Assembly: GCA_015233485.1 (NCBI GenBank)
Contig: JADFXO010000046.1
Coordinates: forward strand, 1 to 17,889
DNA length: 17,889 bases
Origin: Nitrospirota bacterium
GTDB lineage: Bacteria; Nitrospirota; Thermodesulfovibrionia; Thermodesulfovibrionales; Magnetobacteriaceae
Reading direction: 5' to 3'
The number at the start of each line of letters is the position of its first letter. Positions within the stretch are counted from its first letter, which is position 1. The notes under the pieces are model-generated. The model did not search any database and was not told the origin of the DNA. It saw nothing but the letters and a program-made list of their open reading frames with translations. A program made the translations under genes and the position numbers. Shown in pieces: positions 7,343 through 14,167 of the stretch.

Positions 7343-8419
7343 ATGTCAGAGTTACCACAGAGACAGACCGACATAGGTCCGCCGCATTATAGCAAGTTTT
7401 TACACCCTGTAATTGCCAAGAATTATGGCAAGTGGCTGTATCACGAAGTGCTTACCCCAGGGACAATGGTCCACGTTGCCGAGTCCGGAGATAAGATATT
7501 CACGGTAAGGATAGCCTCTCCGAGAATTTTGTCGACCGACACGATAAGGGAGCATTGCGAGATAGCCGAGAAACACTGCGGCGGCCATTTACGCTTCACG
7601 TCAAGAAATAACGTCGAGTTTTTCGTTGACGCTGAAAGCAAGGTAGCCCCGCTGGTAAAAGACCTGGAGGCCAAAGGCTTTTTGTTAGGCGGAATCGGCC
7701 CGAGAATCAGCAACATAGTCCACACGCAGGGCTGGGTTCACTGCCACTCGGCAGCGACCGACGCGTCAGGGCTTGTAAAGGCAATAATGGACGAGCTTCA
7801 CGAGTACTTTACGACCAAAGAGCTTCCAAACAAGGTGAGATTAGCCGTTGCATGTTGCGTGAATATGTGCGGAGCGGTTCACTGTTCGGACATAGCCCTC
7901 GTTGGAGTCCACAAGACCCCGCCGAGGATTGACGATGTGAACGTGAAGAACGCCTGTGAGGTTCCATCGACGATAGCGTCATGCCCGACAAGCGCGATAA
8001 GCCCCAACCCCGCAACCAAGAGCGTGAAGATAAAGCTTGAGAAGTGCATGTACTGCGGCAACTGTTACTCGGTATGTCCGGCAATGCCTATAGCCGATGC
8101 CGTAAATGACGGAGTAGCTATAGTCGTTGGCGGCAAGGTGTCTACTCTCAGGTCAAACCCGACCTTCTCGAAACTGGTAGTTCCCTGGATACCGAATAAT
8201 CCACCGAGATGGCCGCAGGTTACCGATGCAATAAAGGTAATCCTGAAGGCCTATATCGCCGGCGCAAAGAAGCATGAGAGAGTCGGAGAGTGGATTGCCA
8301 GAATCGGCTGGGAATCTTTCTTCAAAGAGACCGGATTTGAATTCAAATTACAGCACATAGACGACTTTACATTTGCCCGCGAGACGTTTAGAATGGCGGC
8401 AACGTTTAAGTGGACGTAG
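7343..8419 (+). CDS. dsrB: Dissimilatory sulfite reductase beta subunit
   Basis: This is a 358-residue partner of DsrA and holds the catalytic siroheme centre of the pair. Cluster ligands are seen at GWVHCHSAATDASG (Cys 134) and CCVNMCGAVHC (171, 172, 176, with 181 following), arranged as in known DsrB. The ferredoxin-like insert has SCPTSAI (214) and CMYCGNCYSVCP (235, 238, 241, 245). An AGGAGG lies just upstream of ATG 7343. The gene ends in two consecutive stops (TAGTGA) and is followed within 7 bases by a strong hairpin terminator, so many dsrAB transcripts should end before dsrD. Confidence 0.98.
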   Translation: MSELPQRQTDIGPPHYSKFLHPVIAKNYGKWLYHEVLTPGTMVHVAESGDKIFTVRIASPRILSTDTIREHCEIAEKHCGGHLRFTSRNNVEFFVDAESKVAPLVKDLEAKGFLLGGIGPRISNIVHTQGWVHCHSAATDASGLVKAIMDELHEYFTTKELPNKVRLAVACCVNMCGAVHCSDIALVGVHKTPPRIDDVNVKNACEVPSTIASCPTSAISPNPATKSVKIKLEKCMYCGNCYSVCPAMPIADAVNDGVAIVVGGKVSTLRSNPTFSKLVVPWIPNNPPRWPQVTDAIKVILKAYIAGAKKHERVGEWIARIGWESFFKETGFEFKLQHIDDFTFARETFRMAATFKWT

Positions 8420-8425
8420 TGAGAA

Positions 8426-8460
8426 GGGGGGGGGTGTTAATCCCCCCCATTTTTACTTTT
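8426..8460 (+). terminator. Rho-independent terminator/attenuator between dsrB and dsrD
   Basis: Nine G (8426-8434), a short loop TGTTAAT and seven C (8442-8448) form a stem of at least 7 G-C pairs. It is followed by A and five T (8450-8454), then ACTTTT. It sits 6 bases after the dsrB stop. Confidence 0.85.
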
Positions 8461-8473
8461 ACCCTGCAAATCA

Positions 8474-8511
8474 TGGCCAGACAAGTCTTACCTGGCCAGA
8501 CAAATCTTAAC
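8474..8511 (+). repeat. Two tandem 19-bp repeats before dsrD
   Basis: TGGCCAGACAAGTCTTACC (8474-8492) is followed directly by TGGCCAGACAAATCTTAAC (8493-8511), with two mismatches. Each unit starts with the palindrome TGGCCA. The second unit ends 12 bases before the dsrD ATG, so it borders the ribosome-binding site (GAGGTG). Confidence 0.85.
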
Positions 8512-8522
8512 AGAGGTGCTAT

Positions 8523-8738
8523 ATGGAAAAAGAGGAAGTAAAGAAGATAATATACGCATTGGTTGAGGCCTCAACCGGCAAGAAGAAACTGAAGCAGTCA
8601 GACATTTTGAAGAAAGTCTCTGCCGACCAGGGCATAGAGAAAGACGAAGTAAAGGCTGCCCTGAGGGATCTGGTTGATGCCGGAACGTTGATATTTACCT
8701 ATTTTGGTGGAAGTTTTATAGAAATCCCTCCTAAATAA
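8523..8738 (+). CDS. dsrD: DsrD, winged-helix partner of sulfite reductase
   Basis: This is a 71-residue protein, close to the usual 70-80. It has helix-turn-helix-like amphipathic segments (EEVKKIIYALVEA; KLKQSDILKKVSA; EVKAALRDLVDAGTL) and a C-terminal beta wing (IFTYFGGSFIEIP). Small size, winged-helix pattern and position after dsrAB identify it. DsrD is reported to raise DsrAB activity allosterically rather than act on DNA, and it is mostly confined to organisms running the pathway reductively. It has its own GAGGTG site. It lies behind a terminator and two tandem repeats and is followed by another terminator, so its level may be set apart from dsrAB. Confidence 0.88.
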   Translation: MEKEEVKKIIYALVEASTGKKKLKQSDILKKVSADQGIEKDEVKAALRDLVDAGTLIFTYFGGSFIEIPPK

Positions 8739-8757
8739 GGCCAGAAAGAAAAGCGTA

Positions 8758-8792
8758 GGGGCGAGGAGCTCTTCGCCCCGCCTCTTTTTATT
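8758..8792 (+). terminator. Rho-independent terminator after dsrD
   Basis: GGGGCGA (8758-8764) pairs with TCGCCCC (8773-8779) around a loop containing GAGCTC. A T-rich tail with five T (8785-8789) follows a few bases later. It lies 20 bases past the dsrD stop. Confidence 0.75.
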
Positions 8793-8849
8793 TAATGCCC
8801 GCCGCTTTTTACTTAATGACTGTGCGGCTCCCCGGCCTCCCCCGCCCCC

Positions 8850-8882
8850 AAAAAAAAAATGCCAAAAAAATGCCAAAAAAAA
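8850..8882 (+). repeat. Three phased A-tracts upstream of dsrN
   Basis: Runs of 10, 7 and 8 A (8850-8859, 8864-8870, 8875-8882) are separated by TGCC. Their centres are about 12 bases apart, near one helical turn. They end 20 bases before the dsrN ATG. Confidence 0.7.
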
Positions 8883-8901
8883 TGATAGGTGATATGAGAC
8901 C

Positions 8902-10314
8902 ATGATGAAACCCAAACGGATATTAGATAAGCCCAGAGTGGTTATTGCGGGGCTCAGAGGCGGCTCAGGCAAGACGACCCTTTCGTTGGGCCTCCTGAGG
9001 TTGTGGAAAAATAAAGGCCGCCGCATCATACCGTTTAAAAAAGGCCCTGACTACATAGACGCCGCATGGCTTTCCGGTGCTGCGAAGACGCACTGCTATA
9101 ATCTTGATTCATATATAATTGACGAGGGGAAGCTGGTCAATTCCCTTATCAGCCATTCAACGGACGCCGATGGTATATTGATAGAGGGAAACAGGGGATT
9201 ATTTGACGGCGTTGACGCTAAGGGCACATTCAGCACTGCTGCGCTTGCAAGGCTTCTTGCATCGCCGGTCATATTGATTGTGGATTGTGTTAAGACGGCC
9301 GCAACGGTGGGAGTTATAGTAAAAGGTATAATAGAATTTTCTAAGGAACTTATGATAAAGGGTGTTGTATTAAATTATATCTCCAATGAGAGGCACGAAA
9401 AGGTCATCAGAGAGGCCGTAGAGTCCTACGCTGGTGTGCCTGTCGTTGGGGTGCTCAAAAGAAGCGATACGCCTTTTCAACAGGAGCGGCATATGGGCCT
9501 GATGAGCCGTGATGAGACCCGCGAAATAGATGACGTGCTTGACCGTATGGCAGCCGCCGTCGGCAGTTCGGTGGACGAAGGGCAAATCTGGCAAATCGCC
9601 AATAGCGCCCCGCCCTTAGAGTATGACGCCCCCGAATCAGAGGATGTATTGGCGTCCTGGACATGCCCCTCCACCGTTAATATCGGGGTAATACGGGACA
9701 GCGCGTTTCAGTTTTATTATCCTGAGAACATTGAGGCGTTGAAGACGCATGGGGCCGGGATTGTTGAGATCAGCGCCCTTGGCAGCGATATGCCGGACGA
9801 GCTGGACGCCCTCTATATCGGAGGTGGGTTTCCAGAGACACACGCGCTGTGCCTGTCTGAGAATAAGCTGTTTTCGAACAAACTAAGGGAGTTGATAGAG
9901 GGTGGCCTGCCGGTATATGCCGAGTGCGGAGGTCTGATGTTCCTCGGCAGGGGCATTGTCTATAATGAGCGCTACTACCCGATGGTGGGCATATTCCCTG
10001 TGGACTTTGTTATGCACGAAAAACCGCAGGCACATGGTTACACCATAGTGGAGACGGTAGGGGAAGGCCCTTATTTCCCCAAAAATGTTATACTCAGGGG
10101 GCATGAATTTCACTACTCGAAGGCGGTAAACCTTGAGATGGAAAGACTGAGCTTTAGGTTTAAGATGAAGCGCGGCAAGGGAATTGTAGACGGCAGAGAC
10201 GGTTTATCGTATAAGCAGGTGTTCGCCACATATACGCATATACACGCGCTGGGATCTCCCCAGTGGGCGGAGGGCCTTGTGAGGGCCGCCGCCGCTTATA
10301 AAGACAGCCGGTAA
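8902..10314 (+). CDS. dsrN: DsrN, siroheme amidase (cobyrinate a,c-diamide synthase family)
   Basis: This is a 470-residue CbiA/CobB-type enzyme: an ATP-dependent amidoligase domain fused to a class I glutamine amidotransferase. The P-loop variant GLRGGSGKTTLSLG is at residues 17-30. The GATase part has YIGGGFPETHA and YAECGGLMFLG with the nucleophile Cys at about 342, and HEFHYS carries the catalytic His region. Such proteins next to dsrAB are called DsrN and are thought to amidate the siroheme of sulfite reductase. By sequence alone it could be the cobalamin enzyme CbiA; no other cobalamin genes are here, so context decides. ATG 8902 is used (a second ATG follows at 8905). The ribosome site is weak, and phased A-tracts lie just upstream. 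Confidence 0.85.
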   Translation: MMKPKRILDKPRVVIAGLRGGSGKTTLSLGLLRLWKNKGRRIIPFKKGPDYIDAAWLSGAAKTHCYNLDSYIIDEGKLVNSLISHSTDADGILIEGNRGLFDGVDAKGTFSTAALARLLASPVILIVDCVKTAATVGVIVKGIIEFSKELMIKGVVLNYISNERHEKVIREAVESYAGVPVVGVLKRSDTPFQQERHMGLMSRDETREIDDVLDRMAAAVGSSVDEGQIWQIANSAPPLEYDAPESEDVLASWTCPSTVNIGVIRDSAFQFYYPENIEALKTHGAGIVEISALGSDMPDELDALYIGGGFPETHALCLSENKLFSNKLRELIEGGLPVYAECGGLMFLGRGIVYNERYYPMVGIFPVDFVMHEKPQAHGYTIVETVGEGPYFPKNVILRGHEFHYSKAVNLEMERLSFRFKMKRGKGIVDGRDGLSYKQVFATYTHIHALGSPQWAEGLVRAAAAYKDSR

Positions 10315-10328
10315 GGGGGATTTTTTTT

Positions 10329-11018
10329 ATGGCGGAAAAATTTTTGAAGAATCTAAAAAAATCTGATTACGATTTAAGCCAGGTAAAAAGGCAGACAAAG
10401 GACTGGCTGCGGGGTATGGCCTACGACGAGATAATCAAGGGCATTAAAAGAGACAAGAGATACCTCAGCGCCTTGTTATCATTATCATATGATAAGACCT
10501 CGGAAATCTCGTGGCGGGCAATCCACCTTGCGAGCAAGGCAATCGGGCAAATAGCGGTTGACGACTTTGCGGGGGCAAGGGGCCAGATACAGCGCCTCAT
10601 CTGGAACGCGACCGACGAATCGGGCACGATCCCGTGGACTGTCCCTGAGGTAATGGGTGAGGCTATAAGAGAAAATCCAAAGCCGTTTGAGGATATAGTG
10701 CCGATTATCGTAGGTTACTCACACTCCGAGACTGAAGATAATATATTTCTGCCGGGCGTACTATATGCCCTTGGCAGGATAGGGGAGGTACACCCGCAGT
10801 ATATCAGCGACCAGGCAAAAGCTATAGTGAAAGAGGGTCATTTCCATAGGGACCCTGAGGTTGCGGCAAACGCCATAATAGCGGCAAAGAGGCTGAATAT
10901 GCCGGGAATTCAAGAGCCGCCCCTGCTGCAAAAAGATAAACAGGTACAGGTTTATTACGACGATAAACTTATAACAATAACCATAGGAGAACTGGAACTG
11001 TTGGTGAAAAATGGATAG
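10329..11018 (+). CDS. HEAT-repeat-like protein of the DVU0298 type
   Basis: This is a 229-residue soluble all-helical protein. Successive helix pairs (LSALLSLSYDKTSEISWRA; AIGQIAVDDFAGARGQIQRL; PEVMGEAIRENPKPFEDI; PEVAANAIIAAKRL) resemble HEAT repeats, and the stretch RLIWNATDESGTIPWTVPE is its most distinctive part. I recognise this as like DVU0298 of Desulfovibrio vulgaris, a family found in sulfate reducers near dsr genes; its role is unknown. A short beta-rich tail (QVQVYYDDKLITITIGELEL) is separate from the helices. It starts 14 bp after dsrN behind GGGGGA, so it is probably co-transcribed with dsrN. Its end overlaps the start of murA by 8 bases, which suggests coupled translation. Confidence 0.7.
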   Translation: MAEKFLKNLKKSDYDLSQVKRQTKDWLRGMAYDEIIKGIKRDKRYLSALLSLSYDKTSEISWRAIHLASKAIGQIAVDDFAGARGQIQRLIWNATDESGTIPWTVPEVMGEAIRENPKPFEDIVPIIVGYSHSETEDNIFLPGVLYALGRIGEVHPQYISDQAKAIVKEGHFHRDPEVAANAIIAAKRLNMPGIQEPPLLQKDKQVQVYYDDKLITITIGELELLVKNG

Positions 11019-12282
11019 ACTACTAATTACAGGCGGCAAGCAGCTCTGTGGGGCGGTGGAGATAAGCGGGGCAAAAAATGCCGCCCTGCCTCTGATGGCA
11101 TCGACGATACTATGTAAGGGAGAGACGGTGCTGTGCAACATACCAAAATTGAAGGACATCCAGACAATGTCCGAGGTGCTGGCAAACATGGGCGCGGGTA
11201 TAAGTGTCGAGGGTAGTAGCTGCCTGCGAATAAACACCGATTCGCTCATCAACAGAGAGGCCCCGTATGAGTTGGTAAAGACGATGAGGGCGTCGGTGCT
11301 GACGCTCGGGCCGATGGTGGCGCGTTTCGGATACGCGAGGGTATCTCTGCCGGGGGGCTGCGCAATTGGGGCGCGCCCGATTAACCTTCACCTCATGGGA
11401 CTTGAGAAGATGGGGGCGAAGATAACCCTGGCTCAGGGCTATGTAGTGGCAAAGGCAAAGAGACTCAGGGGTGCTACAATCTACTGCGATATATCCACTG
11501 TAACCGGCACGGAGAATTTAATGATGGCCGCGGCTCTGGCAAAGGGCACAACAGTAATTGAAAACGCCGCCAGAGAACCGGAAGTCGAGGACCTTGCCAA
11601 TGCGCTCATCAAAATGGGGGCAAGGATTTCGGGCGCCGGCTCAACCGTCATCGAAATTGAAGGCGTAGACGAGCTGCGTCCAATACACTATAGCATCATC
11701 CCCGACAGAATCGAGACAGGCACATTTATAACGATAGCCGGCATAACCGGCAGCAATATCTTAATAAAGAACTCACGCTACGACCACATAACAGCCATAG
11801 CGGAGAAACTCAGAGAAACCGGAATAAGCATAAACGAAGAGGAAGACGGCCTGAGGGTAATCGGCCCGCCGCAGGGCACACTCCAACCGGCAGACGTAAG
11901 GACAATGCCTTTTCCCGGGTTCCCAACAGACATGCAGGCGCAGTTTATCGCCCTGGCATCTATGGCCACTGGCACAAGCATCATAAGAGAGACAATCTTC
12001 GAAAACAGATACATGCACGTAGCCGAACTAAAACGAATGGGGGCAAACATAGAAATAGAGGACAACATAGCCACAGTACGCGGCGTAAAAAGGCTGCTCG
12101 GCGCCCCTGTAATGGCCACAGATTTAAGGGCAAGCGCATCGTTGGTCGTGGCGGCCCTTGCCGCCGAGGGTGAGACGATTATAGACAGGATATACCATCT
12201 GGACAGGGGATACGAGAAAATCGAGGATAAAATCTCCGGCCTTGGCGGCAACATTCAGCGCGTAAAGGGCGGCAGGGCATAA
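11011..12282 (+). CDS. murA: UDP-N-acetylglucosamine 1-carboxyvinyltransferase MurA
   Basis: This cytoplasmic enzyme catalyses the first committed step of peptidoglycan synthesis, moving enolpyruvate from PEP to UDP-GlcNAc. Its 423 residues match the usual 415-430. SGAKNAALPLMAS near the N-terminus carries the Lys-Asn pair of the active site. LPGGCAIGARPINLHL holds the reactive Cys (about 117), so a fosfomycin-sensitive Cys form is expected rather than the Asp variant. The tail has YHLDRGYEKIEDKISGLGG, typical of the family. The start overlaps the upstream HEAT gene by 8 bases. Its place behind dsr genes is presumably an operon of convenience. No terminator follows before the methyltransferase gene. 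Confidence 0.97.
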   Translation: MDRLLITGGKQLCGAVEISGAKNAALPLMASTILCKGETVLCNIPKLKDIQTMSEVLANMGAGISVEGSSCLRINTDSLINREAPYELVKTMRASVLTLGPMVARFGYARVSLPGGCAIGARPINLHLMGLEKMGAKITLAQGYVVAKAKRLRGATIYCDISTVTGTENLMMAAALAKGTTVIENAAREPEVEDLANALIKMGARISGAGSTVIEIEGVDELRPIHYSIIPDRIETGTFITIAGITGSNILIKNSRYDHITAIAEKLRETGISINEEEDGLRVIGPPQGTLQPADVRTMPFPGFPTDMQAQFIALASMATGTSIIRETIFENRYMHVAELKRMGANIEIEDNIATVRGVKRLLGAPVMATDLRASASLVVAALAAEGETIIDRIYHLDRGYEKIEDKISGLGGNIQRVKGGRA

Positions 12283-12319
12283 TTCCGGATACATAACTTA
12301 GAATGCCCAGGTTGCTGAA

Positions 12320-13096
12320 ATGCCTGAATTAAAAGACAAGTTAGAATTAAAAGACATTGTACTTTTAGGGCGAACTTTTGACGAGTATTTCAGGGCGTTT
12401 AATCTTCGGGACATAGACCTGAAATATGAGAAAATCCTCGACGCTGCCTCAGGGGTAAGTTCTTTCTGCGCGGAAGCCGCTTTGCGGGAGATTAATGTTA
12501 CAGGTTCGGACAGGATATATGCGCTTTCGGCGTCCACAATAGAATCGAAATGCGCGCAAGACCTTGAATTGGTAATGGCGCAAATGCCCGCCGTGGCACA
12601 CCTTTACAAATGGGAGTATTTTAAAGGTGTTGAATCGTTAAAAGAGGCGAGGCAACGGGCGTATAAGCTGTTCGTAGGGGATTTTCAAAGGCACGGCAGC
12701 CGCTACATTGCCTGCGAGTATCCGGCGACGGACTTTTCCAACAATCAATTTACCATAACGCTTATCAGCCATTTCCTGTTTCTCTACGATGACCGTCTTG
12801 ATTACGAATTTCACAGAGAGACGATAAAAGAGTGCGTAAGGATAACATCCAAAGAAATTCGAGTATTCCCGATTGTAAACCTGAAAGGCGAACAATCCCC
12901 ATATATAGAGAAAATACTTAACGACGAGGCCTTTGTCGATTGCACAATAAATATACAAACAGTAGATTATAATTTTATAAAAAATGGAAACAAGATGCTC
13001 GTAATTGCTGTACGAAACGCTCCGTATATCTGCTCATGTGGGACGCAAGACAAGAAGACAAATACGGTCAAGTTGAACACTGGCTTCATACAATAG
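12320..13096 (+). CDS. SAM-dependent methyltransferase with foreign C-terminal tail
   Basis: This is a 258-residue frame. Residues 10-220 look like a class I methyltransferase of a poorly defined group: LLGRTFDEYFRAFNL at the start, motif I as ILDAASGVSSFCAEAA (degenerate Gly pattern), CEYPATDFSNNQFTITLIS, then HFLFLYDDRLDYEFH and EIRVFPIVNLKG. The natural end is near KMLVIAV (about position 13010). The last 27 or so residues (from RNAPYICSC) are a Roc-domain sequence read in the wrong frame, ending at the first stop. So the gene has either lost its own stop or been joined to a Roc-COR remnant. The core seems intact and could be active; the substrate is unknown. It lies 37 bp after murA with no promoter of its own in view and a weak AGG site. 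Confidence 0.7.
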   Translation: MPELKDKLELKDIVLLGRTFDEYFRAFNLRDIDLKYEKILDAASGVSSFCAEAALREINVTGSDRIYALSASTIESKCAQDLELVMAQMPAVAHLYKWEYFKGVESLKEARQRAYKLFVGDFQRHGSRYIACEYPATDFSNNQFTITLISHFLFLYDDRLDYEFHRETIKECVRITSKEIRVFPIVNLKGEQSPYIEKILNDEAFVDCTINIQTVDYNFIKNGNKMLVIAVRNAPYICSCGTQDKKTNTVKLNTGFIQ

Positions 13097-14033
13097 AGAC
13101 CTTGGGGGAGGACAGCCCCGTAATCCTAATATTAAACAAGTGCGACGAAAGAATTCAGGACATAAATCTTAAGGATTTAGAAGAAAGGTTTTCTAATATA
13201 AAGGAGTTTTATAGTATCAGTTGCAAATGCCCCGAAGAAGGAAAAGATATGTTTGATAAATTGATAAAAGAGATTACGAAAGCTGCGTGGGAATTGCCGC
13301 TGATGGGCACGCCATGGAGTCAGTCATGGCTCGATGTTCGCAGTTACCTTGAGTCTTTATCAAAGACAAAAAATCAATTAGAATATATAAAATATTTGGA
13401 TATATGTAAAGCAAAGGGCATTGAGGAAGAGGCTGCCAATGTACTAAGTGGATTCCTTCACGACTTAGGGGTAATGTTACATTTTCAAAAAGACCCGCTG
13501 TTAAAGCATACGATAATTCTTAATCCTGAATGGGGGACGAGGGCGGTTTATAAGGTTCTTGATACTAAGACAGTACAAGAAAGAAGGGGAATTTTCCTTG
13601 AGACTGACCGCGCCAATGTCTGGAAGGCAGAAGAGGGCTATCCCTATCGAATACATGAGACGCTTGTGCGGTTGATGTCCAATTTTGATCTGGCATTTGA
13701 GATGGTCGGAACGCACGATTATTTAGTTGCTGAACTACTTCCAATGGAAGCGCCTGAATTTGAATGGGATAATAAAAATAACCTGATATTCCAGTACCAA
13801 TATAACTTCATGCCCGCCGGAGTTATGCCGCGGTTTATTGTAAAAATCCACGACAAGATCGAAAGAGATACTGACGGCAAATACATGTGGACGTCCCCGT
13901 ATTGACCTTGCTTGAAGGGATACGCCCAAGCGAAAAGGAATTAAAAGATGATAAAGGCGGTGTATGGGAAGGGATAAAAGATATTGCGACTGACATAGTG
14001 TCTAAAACTATCGTTGGATTATCGACGTCATAA
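13006..14033 (+). pseudogene. Roc-COR GTPase remnant (lost N-terminus, internal deletion)
   Basis: Starting in mid-domain, the frame reads TKRSVYLLMWDARQE, then VILILNKCDER (the G4 base-recognition motif). A COR domain follows (WLDVRSYLESL; EEEAANVLSGFLHDLGVML; HTIILNPEWGTRAVYKVLD; MPRFIVKIHD). The P-loop, switch motifs and leucine-rich repeats that would precede it are absent. At about 13890, after DGKYMW, the frame falls off with a stop at 13903-13905. Plausible C-terminal coding then resumes in another frame (13899-14033, LLEGIRPSEKELKDD to GLSTS). I read this as one ROCO gene missing its front and an inner piece, fused to the methyltransferase end. The longest open piece (ATG 13036 to 13905, 289 aa) could be translated but cannot bind GTP normally. 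Confidence 0.75.
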
Positions 14034-14060
14034 ATCAGACCCAGCGCTCAGGGCAAACGC

Positions 14061-14081
14061 CTAAGGATTAAAGACGAAGGG
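14061..14081 (+). repeat. 21-bp dispersed element, copy B
   Basis: Identical to 1571-1591 read on the other strand. It lies 27 bases after the end of the Roc-COR remnant, in its orientation. The bases that follow (GAAGGGAGGTAACC, then CCCCTTC) can form a hairpin at about 14076-14097, but no T run follows. Confidence 0.75.
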
Positions 14082-14167
14082 AGGTAACCCCCCTTCACCC
14101 CGTATTCTCGTACATGTTTTATCTGTTGAGTTTGGACTGCCGCTCGTTGGCGGCTGCGGTACTCCGG

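Noticed and set aside
8902..10314. dsrN read as a cobalamin-pathway CbiA gene
   Set aside because: No other corrinoid genes are nearby and it follows dsrABD, where this family acts on siroheme; kept as an alternative in the entry only.
14139..14154. GCCGC/GCGGC hairpin after the radical SAM gene as a terminator
   Set aside because: Only a 5-bp stem and no T run in the minus-strand direction.
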